This document shows positions 24,307 to 36,800 of a stretch of 64,000 bases of DNA, piece after piece. The notes beneath the pieces are model-generated. The model was given only the letters and a program-made list of their open reading frames with translations. It had not been told where the DNA came from and searched no databases. Both the position numbers and the translations under genes were made by a program. Source of the DNA: Cloeon dipterum (lineage: Eukaryota; Arthropoda; Insecta; Ephemeroptera; Baetidae); NCBI RefSeq assembly GCF_949628265.1, contig NC_088787.1, positions 486,501 through 550,500 of the forward strand. Direction: 5' to 3'. How positions within the stretch are numbered: position 1 is the stretch's first letter; each line of letters begins with the position of its first letter.

Positions 24307-25365
24307 ATATTCTTAAACTAAGAAGTATATTCGTTTATTTGAACCAAGCAGAAACACAAACACGGAAACGTGTATATTAAAAAAACCAAATTTGGTTTTA
24401 ATACATAAAATTAGACATATTTTATCGAAAACGGCGCTATGCGATCGTTGTTTTGATTTGGCTTAAGAAGATTGCAATGAGACTAGCTAGGCCTCCACGT
24501 TGTTATTTTAATTTATTTGCCGCTGCAGAAGGATTAAATTGAGACTAATTATGATTATTATTTATTTATCATAGGGATCTTTCAGTATGATTTCTGTTGA
24601 TTTATGCCAACCTCTCAATCAAATCTCGTCGGGTGCCAATCCACCGCGGCGCAGGGGGAAAATAACATTAAATCCACCTAGTATCCCCCTAGATCAAAGG
24701 GATTGCGGCACCTCTGGATTCGTGCTATCACAAAACTGGTCATTCAGCGTGGGAATAAATTACTATCAAAATCGTCATCTTGAGGTTCGATCACTCACAG
24801 AAACTCCGATTTAGATAAATAAAAGTTGCAGAAAGAGCTACAATGGCTTGCTCCGCCCAAACCCTGGACCTCGACCACTGCGCTACTGCCCCGCAATGAT
24901 CGCAGCCTGCGTGCAGTGCAACGAATTAATGAGTGTCGGTCAGATGGCCGGCCGGCGGCCCACTTTGGCCGCGGCCCACCGGGGAGTTGCCCGGTGCGCC
25001 CTGAACTGGTTGTAACATCAATGCTCACAACCATAGTGGCATGACAGTCACTATCATGCTTGTGTACGCCCTGTGCTCGTTTGTGTGATTTCTCACCCCC
25101 TCTTAAGATGGCGCTAGAAACCTCCAAAATATGTACATAAATTAACAACATTAATTAGCTGACTAATTGTGTCCTCAATTCATTGATATAACAAAATTTA
25201 CAAAAAAGTCTGACAGTAAAGGCAAATCTAATTTCAACCTTATTAGTAATGCACAGCAATAAATATGATTTAAATAAAACTCTACTTCGCGACGCACTTT
25301 ACGGCCAGCCGTTTAGGCCGGTCGTCATCTCTGTTCGCTTTGACGTCTTGTGCTTTTTCTCGTGG
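24307..25365. other. Intergenic: unit 1-specific insert and hAT remnant
   Basis: About 24420-24730 is absent from units 2 and 3 and is not recognised. From 24940 to 25010 the GC-rich words ggcggcccac, ggccgcggcccaccgggg and cccggtgcgccc match the right end of the hAT element at 49128-50912. This is therefore a decayed fragment of that family, lacking the terminal CCAGTCCGGGCCTG. No gene is seen. Confidence 0.5.
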
Positions 25366-25483
25366 GCAGCCTGCGAGCGAGAAGGTGTTGAGGTTGGAAA
25401 ACCCAAGAAGGTCGGCCTTGTTGGGTTTTCCATGTACCGTCTTTATCTTCAACACCTTCGTCACTTTCTCGCTCGCTGGCTGC
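25366..25483. repeat. 118-bp imperfect hairpin (nested inverted repeats)
   Basis: The arms pair from outside inward: GCAGCC/GGCTGC, CGAGCGAGAA/TTCTCGCTCG, GGTGTTGA/TCAACACC and GGAAAACCCAA/TTGGGTTTTCC, with bulges. A transcript from either strand could fold into a long stem. It may be a foldback transposon remnant or a hairpin RNA; the sequence alone does not decide. Confidence 0.6.
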
Positions 25484-25499
25484 AATGGAGAAAAAGTAC

Positions 25500-27010
25500 A
25501 AAAGACTTCCAATTCCAAGCGAACAGATATGCGGTACTTTGGGGACTGGTTCTCGTCCGAAACCCAAAATGATCGACACATTGATTTTTATTCTTTTAGG
25601 CGAGAGGAAAGGAGCGCCAAATATCAAGGTTCGTTTATTTAGCTCGTAAAAAGAAATAAATGCAGCTTTAGCACACGCCTTTTCTTTCACTCCCCCGGCG
25701 AGACAGATCTGTTGACCGCCAAAACAGTTTTTTACGGTAATCTCTGCGCGTCAGAGGCTCATTATTTAAATTTATGCCTTTATTTTGGCGGATTAGCTCG
25801 CTCTTATTCCGGGAACAACCTACTTGAGTCAGGTCGAGTGTAGATTTGATTATTAACGAAACCAATTTTTAACAATTAACTGCTAAAAGAGTTGATTGAC
25901 CGGAAAATTCGCGATAAAAGTTAAAAATATATAAATGAATTAAAAGAATAAACGAAACACAATTAAAATAGCGCAAATTTGAGGACGTTTGCGGCCGACA
26001 GCAACAATCGGACCTTAAAGACTTAGAATTTCAATGTGAGAGTCTTAAAAAAATTAAGCTTTCCACTCTTCAGCCAATAGCTACAGGGTTTTTTTTTAAA
26101 TTGAGAAACGCGATTTCTGATATTGCAAACATTTGTTTTCGAGGCCCAAGGGAGAGCCTATGGGACAAAATTCAAGTAACCATAATCTTATCCCTTAGTA
26201 AGAAACGTCCGCCCATTTGTAGATTCCCAAAATTAGTCAAATTTTCTAATTTTTTTACAGCTGAATTTTCAATAAGTCAAAATTATTATTCCGGTCGCCA
26301 ATTTATCGCGATTAAAGAATAAAACTTAACTCAAAATTTGTCTGGGAATATTTCGAGACCAAATAAGAGACGATTCGATCAAAATCCGAGGAGTAGGAAT
26401 TTTAACTTTGAAAAACATTTTTTAACACTTTCTTCGTAATAAAATAGATAATCCAAAAATCGCCATTTTTTCCAAACGGAGCAGACTTAAAGAGTTTTAT
26501 CGACACAATCATACGCACAAGACCACCGCTAGTCTTGAAACAAATTTATTGATATTTCGAGCATATAGAAAAATTAAAATTAATTTTTATTAATTTGTTC
26601 TTCAATGTGTGAACTCGAAAAAAGCTTTTAATTTTATTTAAATTCGTTCGCTCGTCGGATCGTCAACCACGACCCCTCATCAGAAAAGTATTCAATTTAA
26701 CTATATACTTAGAATACCTTAACGACCTTTTTCAGGGTTCCCTGACCTGAAATCCGATCCCAAGCCAGTCCTTAATACTTTTTCTGCATTTTCGAGCGTA
26801 TTTTATACGACACTCAATTATAATTTTGACCATCCTCCCATTGTATGACCTGAGGACTTTTTTGCCGCCACCAATGCATATATGGTCAATTTCAACGCCT
26901 TGACGGACTTGAGAGACGAAGAAGGAAACTTACCTGGCGATTCCTTGAAGATATACGATTTCGCGCCGACCTTGAGGTGCCAGGATGAAATGCCATTTGG
27001 TGCAGTCATA
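25500..27010 (-). repeat. Inverted copy of 55815-57560, including the end of a Yellow exon
   Basis: Read on the minus strand, this matches 55815-57560 in order. The end of a Yellow exon (GAKSYIFKESPG, donor GTAAGT) lies near 26970-26930, then the same intron sequence, and the block KSTLDL near 25850. A block of about 270 bp (56858-57130) is missing here. The two copies lie about 29 kb apart in opposite orientation. The Yellow fragment has lost its 5' part and is not a working exon. Confidence 0.75.
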
Positions 27011-27150
27011 TCAGGTTTGTAGGTCTCTGATATGCTTCCTTTTCGTTTTGGGGATTAAATTAATTTTTTGTTCATTTTCTTATTGCTAAAACTCCGCATA
27101 TGGTTCACTCACAAAACAGAACGTGATTATTCAATTTAATACACATCCAT

Positions 27151-28934
27151 TTATTCATACAAATTTAGAATCTCGAAGAGATTCGTGTCAGCTTTTATGG
27201 GTTCATGAAAGCCAATGTAATTTTGCCTAATAAACAAGAAATATCGATAGTTATTGATGTTAAGCCTGAAACTGTCGAATAAGATCTTCATTTTCCTTAA
27301 ATCTGGGAGAGTGGCGGACGCGTTCTTCACAATTGCAGCAATTTCATTAAAAACAAGTACTGGTGTGGCAGAAGTTATACTCCAGTGCAGAGCATGCAAC
27401 GAACCCAGGATCTTCTTTTCGATGACCAAATTTTTGACTTGCTGCACATCATCTAGACTGCACGTATTTGCTTCTAGTTTTAACTTACGCAGATTCGGAG
27501 ACGAGGATAAAAGGGCAGTCAAGCTTCCATTCATCCTGCAGAGACATTTGTAATTAAAAATTAGAAATTCAAACCATGCAAAAATACTCACGTCTCTACT
27601 CGGTCAGTAACTAATTCTGCGAGATGGCTGAAGTATGCCTGTTTGGTAACATTTCCTGTGACTCGCACCGATGCCATGCTGAGAACTGCCAACTTGGGGC
27701 AGAGTTCAGAAATGCGGTTCAGTTCAATGTTTTGATAACCATTTCCTCTTAAGGAGAGCCATCGAAGGTTTGCTCCATACTTTAGCAGGACAGCTTCAAC
27801 AATCTCTTGAGAATTCAACATGAAGAGGTTCAGACCGTCAATTGGTGTCGGCAGCTTCAGATTCCTCTCCAAATCATTCCATCTTCTCTCAGAACAATGA
27901 AACTAAAAATCAAATGAGATGAAATAAATAAACTCCGAAAAGAGAAAAAATTTTAAAATACCTCCAAGTATTTGATGCTGGACAAGTCTGCACAGACATT
28001 TGATCCGGAAATGAGTGAATCATAATTAAGATATTTGCGTACTCTTGGGACATTTTCGTCTTCAAGGAAATCTTCCAATGTGAGACCGTTTGGTATAATT
28101 CGTTCACGGAGGATATCCTGATTGGGCAGCGCCTCCCAAATATTTTTCAGTGTGTCCAACAAAATACGGCTGTGCAGCAATCTTAGATGCCCAAATGATA
28201 ATCTCATATCCTCCTCAGAAATATTGGTATGCTCTAAGTCAGCACCAGGTGCGCTAAGAACCTGCAAGTTGGGAAGATTTCTGCAGCACCGCAACAAGTC
28301 CATTGGATTGTTAACAGAACCGACAAACTCTAAGATTCTCAGTTCCTTCAGGGAGCTTAGAAATCCTGAGCTTGTATTTCGGTTTCCAATGTGGTCCGAG
28401 CAGATTCTAATGTGATGTGCTTTAATTTTTAAATGCCGTACGTTTGGGGCAGCAATCGAAACCATCCTCAGCACCTTTTATGAAAATAATTATTTTCTAA
28501 TGATTTTATGATTTTTTTGCAACTCTACCTCGATGAAGTCCAATTCGGTATTCAAATCACTCGGGTAAAATGACATGAGGACGTCCAAATCGAGTTTTTT
28601 TGTCCTGGTGTTCATCAAAACAAACACCGACCGCTTCATTCTGTTGAATTCCTCAATGGTTGTGGTTGGTCCAGGTCGCCTTGTCCTCAGCAGCTCCTGC
28701 AGCACTTGATCCCTCAACTGTGGGGCTGAAATCGAAAAATTATTTATCTTTTATACCATTTTATAATTGATGAAAATTCTAATACATACACAATTTAGTT
28801 TTGAGGTAATTTGCTCCCTCTTCTTGCGTGTAAGCATCCAAGTTAGTCAGGACAGCCTCCATCGTCCAATCCTTCAACGACTTTGATCGCGCCAACCGGA
28901 GTTTGGTATTTCTTACAAGAGTAGCATCATCCAT
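27151..28934 (-). CDS. LRR-like family protein, intact, 516 aa (unit 2, minus strand)
   Basis: Exons 28934-28790, 28725-28529, 28474-27962, 27902-27592 and 27535-27151 sum to 1551 nt in one frame with phases 1, 0, 0, 2. The head is MDDATLVRNTKLRLARSK, then SPQLRDQVLQELLRTRRP. LRR signatures are LPNLQVLSAPGADLE, SFGHLRLL, GLTLEDFLEDENVP, ANLRWLSLRG and SPNLRKLKLEA. No signal peptide is seen. The exon 3 acceptor is the non-standard AAAAG. It is the intact counterpart of the broken gene at 19211-20984 and lies head-to-head with the gene at 30433. Its exon 5 resembles the gene at 16505-18294 more than its unit 1 counterpart. Confidence 0.88.
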
Positions 28935-30432
28935 CTTGTGTCTGACCTGTGGAGATTGATTTTATTTTATTTCTCTGTAGAAGAAATATTCATCAAAAGG
29001 TTTCTCTACGCGAATACAAGATGCGATATGTGACTGCAGGACTCTCTCATAGACTGAAGTTATTTTGCTAGATTACAAAAATATTGGGACTGGTGAAATT
29101 GCGTGTTATAGAAATTCAGACAACAAACGTTGCACACGTATGCCTGTGCCATAATTTTTCTTAATAATTTTGAATGGTTCCTGCTAAAGCGTACCCGCAG
29201 TAGCGATTTCTTGGCAATTATTCCAACCGGATCACTAAATAGTTCATTCAAACGTTACAAGCAGCTTTACTCACCTTGATTTCGAGGATTTTGCTGGGTG
29301 TTAAATTGTTGTTTCTGTGTTTTACTCGGCTATCTTATCGTAAGAAGTAAACACAACACATGTGTTTTGAAATATTTCATCATAAAATTCGATATTTAAT
29401 ATCGATTAGAATAGTGACATTACTATCGGTTCTTTTTTTTAATTTTTACATAGTGTGGATTACGGACCGTTTTTTAGCTTGAATTTGAAGCACTGTAAAA
29501 TGTCCCAACGTTGCAATATTCTGTCACGATTGCGTTGCCGCAATCCACCCCCATTAGAATTATCGATGTCCCAAAGTATTGCAATACAGAGCAGTGACAA
29601 CAGTGCCACTTTGTGCCCGGTGTTAGAATTGGAAACTTAAAACCGAGCAGTATGACATCAGCGCCACTTGAAGGATTGTGATCGTTGCAGACACTACTCG
29701 ACTTGATATTTTAAATCCAAGAGTTACTTCCAGTCACTACAATGGAAGATATTTTATGAATATATTAACAAATAGGAAACATGAGCTAGAAATAAAATTT
29801 TATAAGGCGTAGTTTTGCTTTTTATCGCTGTCCGAGGACACGCACTGCACAAGCACGATCAAAACTTGCCTTTAAAATCAAACAGTTCCCGCCAACTCCT
29901 AGCGGCTCCCTGAATCTCTCTGGTTAAGTAGTTTCTGCAATGAACACTATCTATGAGGGGCGCTGATCGCACTGGTTCAAGAGGTTACAAGAGAATAGGA
30001 ATGACCGCCATGTTTTTAGTTCAAAAACGGATGACGTCATATATCCTATATGATTTCCACTGCGGTCGTTAAAGGCGGGCTAGTCACATCTCAGCGGCAT
30101 GGTGGACAGAACCATTCCTTTTCCCAAAGAAAGGTCAGGGTTTGTTATTGTTTATCATCTGGGTCCACCTGGAAATAGAGACACGTGAACAAACAGCAAA
30201 TTAACTCTCTAAAGCCTAAAACTCGATAATAAGGTGAGAAAAACTTACCCTGAAATAATTGAGAACAAATAGAATAAGTTGGAATTGCGTTGCACTCGCT
30301 TCTGTAGCCAGCTTTGGCAGGAAATCTCGGAATCCATGGATTGTTTGGATTTTTTCTAGGACACGTGTTATGAGCATAGTTTGCGTGGTAATTTAATTTT
30401 GAAAAATCTCGTATTTTCAGATCTGACACAGG
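28935..30432. promoter_or_regulatory. Divergent promoter region, unit 2
   Basis: The layout matches unit 1: CGATATTTAATATCGATTA near 29390-29408, CACATGTG near 29360, the dispersed motif forward at 29656-29702 and reversed at 29930-29978, CRE TGACGTCA at 30032-30039 beside CGCCATGTTTTTA, and CACGTG near 30183 and 30362. No coding exon is seen. Confidence 0.55.
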
Positions 30433-32244
30433 ATGGATGACACTACTCTCCTTAAGAAAACCAAACTCCGGCTGCAGCAAAAAATGACGGTCAAGGATTT
30501 GGCAATGCAAGCTGTTCTGAGTAACTTGCAGGCCTACACGCAAAAGAACGCTAATTTAATCCAATCCAAATTGTGTATGTATTAGAAATCCTGGAAATTC
30601 CGTTGAATCAAATAAAATAACTAAAAGCCAATTTTTTTCAATTGCAGCACCTCAGATGAGGGATGACGTCCTTCAGGAAATGCTGCATAGCAGGTTTATC
30701 AACAAATTCGATACCATTGAGGAGTACAACAGCACGATGCGGTCTGTTTTTGCTATGATGACCACAAGGACATACAATCTGGACTTGTACATCCTCATGG
30801 CATGTCATCCAAGACCAAATAATGATCCGAATTCCGTGAACGACTTCACCGAGGTAAAATATCAACAAATTTATTATTTAAAATATAAAAAACATATTTT
30901 TTATAGATTTTGAAGATGATCTCAATATCTGCCCCAAACGTGCGGCACATGCAAATGCGCTCATTGGACTTGAGCAGATGTTTCGCCGACGATGAAGTCA
31001 GAAAGGAGTGCTTGGATTATCTACGGTCCCTGAAAAATCTTAGGATCTTGGAGGTCATAGGAAGTTTATCCAAGATCGCGATTTTGCCGCAATTGTGCAG
31101 CGAACTCCCCGATTTGCGGGTTCTCAGCGCGCCTGAAATCCCTTTGTTGGACACCTGCACGACTGAGGAGGAAATCATAGGATCATTCGGGCATCTCAGA
31201 TTGCTCCATATTGAACATGTGTCGAGCGACAAAAAGTGGCAGATTTGGAAGGAGCTGCCCCAACTGGACATCATCCAAAACGACCAGAGAAACAGTTTCA
31301 AGCTTGAGGATTTCCTTGAGGACGAAAATATTCCAAGAGAGCTGAAACATCTCAATTTTGAAGATCGGAAATTGAATGACTCTGCCGATTTATCAAGCAT
31401 CAAATACTTGGAGGTATTATATCATTTTTACCTTTCCATAAATAATTAATTAATCTTTTATTAATTTCAGTTTTCCTGTGATGAGACAAAGTGGGAAGAA
31501 TTGAAGGAGATTCTGAAGCATCCGACGGCCCTCGAGGGTCTGACCCTCGAAATAATGAAAAATGCTGCACCAGTTGATGACGTTTTGCTTCAATGTGGAT
31601 CAAACCTCCGCTGGTTGACCTTGATAGGGACTGGTCTCCAAAGCGTCGAACTGAACCGCATTTCTCAACTCTGCCCAAGGCTGAGAGTTCTCGCTGTGAC
31701 GTCAGTTCGGGTTACTGCAAAAACCTCCCAACAAGCAAACTTCCGCCATCTAGAAGAATTATTTACGGAAGGATTAAATCTGTGAGTTTAAAATGCATTT
31801 TTTTAATTTCTAATTTTTAATTTAATGCAACACAGGTGGACGGATGGAAGCTTTAGTGCCGTTTTGTCTTCATCTCCGAATTTGCGAAAGTTGGAACTGC
31901 AAGGAGAGGCATGCGACCTGGAAGAAATGCACAATATCAAAAATTTGATAACCGAAAAGAAGATCCTTGGTTGTTTGCAGTCGCTTCACTGGCACATGGG
32001 CAACACCACATCTGGACTTAATTTCACAGAAACTGCGTCAGTTTTGAAGAACGCTTCCGCTACACTTCCAGATTTGAAGAAAATGAAGCTCACTTTCGAG
32101 TATGACGCCTGTTGCCTCGATTTCCTCGTGATATCAATGAACCCAATTTGGTGCAGAACCTACTTTTCGCCACAAGGCGATGGCTTGAAAGAAGCTATAC
32201 TTGCTGACACGAATCTCGCAGAGATCTTAAACTGTTATAAATAA
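30433..32244 (+). CDS. LRR-like family protein, intact, 524 aa (unit 2, plus strand)
   Basis: Exons 30433-30574, 30648-30853, 30907-31413, 31471-31781 and 31836-32244 total 1575 nt with every border and phase identical to the unit 1 copy. Differences are point changes, for example QQKMTVKD in the head, QKNANL for QENANL, ADDEVRKE for ADNEVRKE and EEEIIGSFGH for EEEIRGSFGH. That is the level of divergence expected for recent duplication or ongoing conversion. The features are otherwise those of the family: no signal peptide, a helical head, then irregular LRRs. It is transcribed away from the minus gene at 28934. Confidence 0.9.
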
Positions 32245-32672
32245 ATATTCTTAAACTAAGAAGTATATTCGTTTATTTGAACCAAGCAGAAACACAAACA
32301 CGAAAACGAAATTTTGGGTTTAAAATATATAAAATTAATATATAAAACTGGTCATTCAGAGTGGGAAATTTCTATCAAAAGCGTCAACTTGAGGTTCGAT
32401 TACTGATGCAAACTCCGATTTAGATAGATAGAGTTGCAGAGAGAGCTACAATAATGGCTTGCTCCGCCCAAACCCTGGACCTTATTGTTTACCTGCAACC
32501 TGCCCAACGTGCAAGCTGCGCAGGTTGCATATAGAAACCGGACGACACAGCCCAAAAAGCACTGCTAATTCCCCACTTCTCCTTTCGCGCCCAGTCGAGA
32601 GGCAAATAAAAATTAAAAAGCGGCCTTACAGTCAGTCGTCTGGAAGGAGGAGTCGTGGGCACTTCTCAAAGC

Positions 32673-32915
32673 ATGGCTCTTCGAGTTTTATTAATTTGGC
32701 TGCTCGGCGCGAGGTTCGCCTCCGGTGTCGACTTCAGCCCCGTCTACGAGTGGCACAAATTGGACTTTGAGTGGCCCTCGCAGGAGAGCAGGCAACAGGC
32801 TGTCAATCAGAGTTTCAAGCAGGAACAAATCCAACCTCGATACATGGCGGCGTCCGGCGACAAACTTTTCTTCAGCCTTCTCAGACGGCGAGAGAAAATA
32901 ATGTGCGTCAGCTAG
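32673..32915 (+). pseudogene. Truncated copy of the first Yellow exon
   Basis: It starts MALRVLLIWLLGARFASG (signal peptide) and follows the first coding exon at 40737-41042 almost exactly for about 70 codons (VYEWHKLDFEWPS). At about 32885 it diverges after LFFSL and stops at 32913-32915. No donor and no further Yellow exon follow. The upstream region, with an AT-rich TATA-like stretch and TCAGTC-type initiator near 32640, is also duplicated. A short secreted peptide could in principle still be made, but it is best read as the breakpoint of the tandem duplication. Confidence 0.8.
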
Positions 32916-33819
32916 CTGCCGGCCTCCCCAGGTCTGACAAATGCGTCGTTCGCGCACTAAAGGTTCATATTATTTGGCGGCAAAAAAAGATCCGCGTCTA
33001 CTACTCACGTCATGCTGGACAATAGACCTGTTTAAATAATCCGTTTATTCGTAAATATATTAAAACTCATGAAGCAATTAAACTGAGAATAGAAATAAAT
33101 TGCTGCTAAATTAAACACATTTGCCTCCTGCACGAATTTTAATGGATAAATATCAAATTCAAATTTTTCAGTAGGATTATGATTAATTAATACTCAGTTT
33201 CAGCCAAATGACAATAATGGCTTCTCTCGTTGAGATTTTAAATTCTTATTAAATAATTTTTTTATTATTCGGGCACTATATTCCAACGTAATAAAGTGCG
33301 AGTAGGAGTGGCAAGGGAGGTTGGCCCTTAGACTGATTCCCGCATTTCAATTTGAAAATTCCCGCCTACTGCTTGCAGCATCCTGAATCACTCCGGTCAA
33401 GTAATGTCAGCAGGGAACACAAGGAGGCGCTGGTTGCACTGCTTTAAAGAGCATTGGCCTGGCTGCCATGTTTTTAAATTTATTTCGAGTGACGTCAGCA
33501 ACTTCATTCGATTTCCACAGATCACTGAGAGAGCGGGAAAATTCAATTCTGATAATCATGGCGGAGAGGGCCTATCCTTTTTCGCAAAAGAGAGGCCGCA
33601 GTGTTTATGTTTTGATTCTCCTAAAATCCAAGAACCATTCGACTGATCTTGTTTGGGCCCTTCTAACTGAACAGCAAGAAAAAGAAGCTCAAAATAAAAG
33701 CGCGAATTCGAGTGTTCCAAGAATTGTCTGATGACTCTTTTCTGAATTTCCAATACAAACAGAAACCAGTATAAACAAAAAACAGTACAGAACGATATTA
33801 TTCGATTTAATAAATCCAT
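32916..33819. other. Intergenic between units 2 and 3
   Basis: There is no gene. A reversed copy of the dispersed motif lies at about 33400-33440 (ggaacacaaggaggcgctgg), followed by GCCATGTTTTTAAAT and the CRE TGACGTCA at 33490-33497. These are the same three items, in the same order, as in the divergent promoters of units 1-3. This suggests a promoter remnant without its plus-strand gene. Confidence 0.45.
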
Positions 33820-36800
33820 TTATTCGTACAAATTTAGAATCTCGAATAGTTTTACGTAACAATTTATGGGTTCGTGCAAACCAATGTTATTTAAGAAATG
33901 TTGATAGGTATTGTTATTAAGCCTGGAATTCTTATAAAACATCTTCAATATCTTCAAATGTGGGAGAGTGGCAGACGCATTCTTTACAATTGATGCAAAT
34001 TCATTGAAACCACATCCTGATGTCATCTTAGGTATATTCAAGACGACAGACTGCAACGAACCCAGGATCTTCTTTTCGATGACTAAATTCTTGACTTGCC
34101 GTACATCATCCAAGCAGTAAGACCATAAAAAAAGATTCAACCTACGCAGATTCGGAGACGAGGACAAAACGGCAGTCAAGCTTCCATTCATCCTGCAGAG
34201 ATATTTTTAATTAAAAATTGGAAAGTCAAAACAATGTGAAAATACTCACATATATACACGTTCCGTAATTAATTCTTTCAGATGGTTGAAGTTGATCTGT
34301 TGGGTGGAATTTCCTGTGACCTTTAATAATGACATACTGAGAACTTCCAGCTTGGGGCATAGTTCAGAAATGCGGTTCAGATTGACGCTTTCGAAACCGC
34401 CCCCGTTTAATGAAAGCAATCGAAGGTTTGCTCCAAATCTGCGCAAGATGGCATCAACTGTCTCTTCACAATGCAACCAGAAGAGGCTCAGACCGTCAAG
34501 TGTTGTCGGCAGCTTCAGATTCTTCTTAAAATCATTCCATCTTCTACCATAACAATCAAACTAAAATTCAAATAAGAGGAAATAAGTAGGCTCAGAAAAT
34601 ATAATTTCTTTAAAATACCTCCAAGTATCTGATGCTGGAGAAGTCTTCACAGACATTTGATTCGCTCCGGTGTTCATCAATTTTTAGATATTTACGCTCT
34701 CTTGGGATATTTTCGTCCTCAACGAAATATTCAAATGTGAGACCTTCCGGTAAACAATATCGATGGATGATATTTGGCACCACCTTCCAATTCTTGTTCG
34801 TCAGTTTCTCACACGACGAAATATTGATATTGAGCAATCTTAGATGCCCGAATGATAATCTGATATCCTCTTCAGACATATTGGTACGCTCGAAATAAGC
34901 ACCAGGTGCACTGAGGACCTGCAAATTGGGGAGTTGTCTGCACAATTCCACCAAGTCCATTGGATTGTAAAAAACATCGTTTAACTCTAAGATCCTCAGT
35001 TCCTTCAGGGAGCTAAGATATTCTAAGCAATCGTTTCGAAATTCAAATCTCTTCATCAAGCATCTTGTAATGTGACCACTGTGAATCTGTAAATGCCGTA
35101 CGTTTGGGGCAGCAATCGAAACCTCTTTCAATACCTTTAAAGAAAAAAAATTAATTTTGTATAGTGCAATCATTGTCTGCTTGCAATTTTACCTCGATGA
35201 AGTCCAAAATGGAATCCCTAATATTCAAATTTCTTGGGTAAAATGACATGAGGGCGTCCAAATTGAGATTAAATGTCCTGGAGTTCATCAAAACAAACAC
35301 CAACCACTTCATCCTGTTAAATTCCTCAATGCTCTTAATCTTCGCGGGACGCCTTGTCCTCAGCAGCTTCTGCAGCACTTCATCCCTCAACTGTGGGGCT
35401 GAAATCGAAAAATTATTTATCTTTTATACCATTTTATAATTGATGAAAATTCAGGGTCTGAAATAAAAACATTATTTGCTCTTTCATTTGCTCTTTCATT
35501 TGCTTTTTTAATTTGCTGGAAATTCAGACTGCCAGCGCGGCTTCAGCGAGCGGCGCTCGTGCACGACAATGCTGCTGAAACCCCTGGACAACTGGACTGC
35601 GGCCCTCGAAAGAAATAGTGGGTAACACGTGCACACAATTTCCCTCAACTGGGCGAAAGTATTCGACATGATTCCACATCAGCAGCTGGTGTCCAAAAGC
35701 TGCAGCACCACAGCGTCGACGGCGAGGTCCTCGGTTGGTTCAAAAACTACCTCGTTGGCCGCAGCAGGGTCGTGCGTTTCGGCGATGCACGGAGCAAACC
35801 ACGCGAGGTCACGAGTGGCGTCCTCCAGGGCAGCGTGCTTGGGCCGCTGCTCTTCAAAATCTACGTGTCCGACTTGCCCGCAGCCCTGAAAACCAACCTG
35901 GTGCATTACGCCGACGACTGCATCGTGTTCACGGTGCTGAGCAGCCAAGACGACGGCGACGAACTGTAGGACGACCTCGCCCTCGTCGACATCTGGTACA
36001 CCAAAAACGGCATGCAGCTGAACGCAAAGAAATGCGTCGCGATGGACATCTCGCGAGCGCGCCAGCCGTGGATGCCCAAGTTTACGATCGGCGGCACTCA
36101 GTGCCTCCTTGGCGTCCTCATCTCTAGAGATCTGCGCTGGAACCACCATTTCGACGTCCAGCGTAAGAATGCGGCGCGCACTCTCAGCTTCGCGGCCCGC
36201 AATTTGCGTGGCTGCACGCAGAGAGTGAAAAGGATTGCGTATCAGACTATCAGACCCTCGTGAAGCCCAAGCTGTTTTACGGGACTCCGGCGTGGCACCC
36301 CTGGACCAAGGCGAACATCGGGAAGATGGCTAGAACCCAAAACAAAGCCCTCCACTTCATCCACGGTTGCCACCAGAGAAGCAGAACATGGTGTTCGTGC
36401 CGGCCCAACTTGTCTACATAATGACCTGCTCTTTTTCAAGAAGAGTCTGAGATAACGACAAAATGGCGCGCATCACCGGGGGCCACGTGCACCGCGGCGT
36501 CGACCCGCAGCATCCGCGGCTGCCACAGCCACCAGCGCGCCCCGAACTCGACTTTCGAGTCGTCGCCTTTTGGAATGCTGCACCACCCGCATTGAAAGAC
36601 TGTTCGGCGGCACAGTTTCCTTTCAAGTGCTAGGCGTATGTGAGTGCGTGTTTCTAGTGCAGCTCAATTCCCCTTCCTGACCAGGCCCATTCCGGCTCTG
36701 CCCTCCCGGGAAGAGTTTTAGCGAAATGTTTGCCAGGAATGGTGTCTTTTCTCACTATGTGCTTTTTTAAATTTGTTGACTTACTTTTTTAACATGCATG

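Larger units (their letters stand above)
19150..24870. repeat. Tandem segmental duplication, unit 1 (head-to-head LRR pair)
   Basis: This contains the minus gene at 19211-20984 and the plus gene at 22487-24306. The order, spacing and sequence are repeated at 27090-32885 and 33770-40955. Plus-gene starts are 7946 and 8058 bp apart. Unit 1 has a private insertion at about 24420-24730 after its plus gene; homology then resumes (actggtcattcag) and ends at about 24870, where a hAT remnant begins, so no Yellow exon is present. Confidence 0.8.
27090..32885. repeat. Tandem segmental duplication, unit 2
   Basis: This holds the minus gene 27151-28934, the divergent promoter, the plus gene 30433-32244 and a truncated copy of the first Yellow exon (32673-32885). 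The right breakpoint falls within that exon, right after the codons for DKLFFSL, where identity with 40737 onward stops. Confidence 0.8.

Noticed and set aside
26040..26700. A large mobile element encoding protein in the inverted repeat
   Set aside because: I found no transposase, integrase or reverse transcriptase text in either copy; only the repeat itself is supported.
35679..36149. 156-codon minus-strand ORF in the GC-rich block
   Set aside because: It is the antisense shadow of the LINE reverse transcriptase region; the plus strand carries the SGVLQGSVLGPLLF and YADDC motifs.
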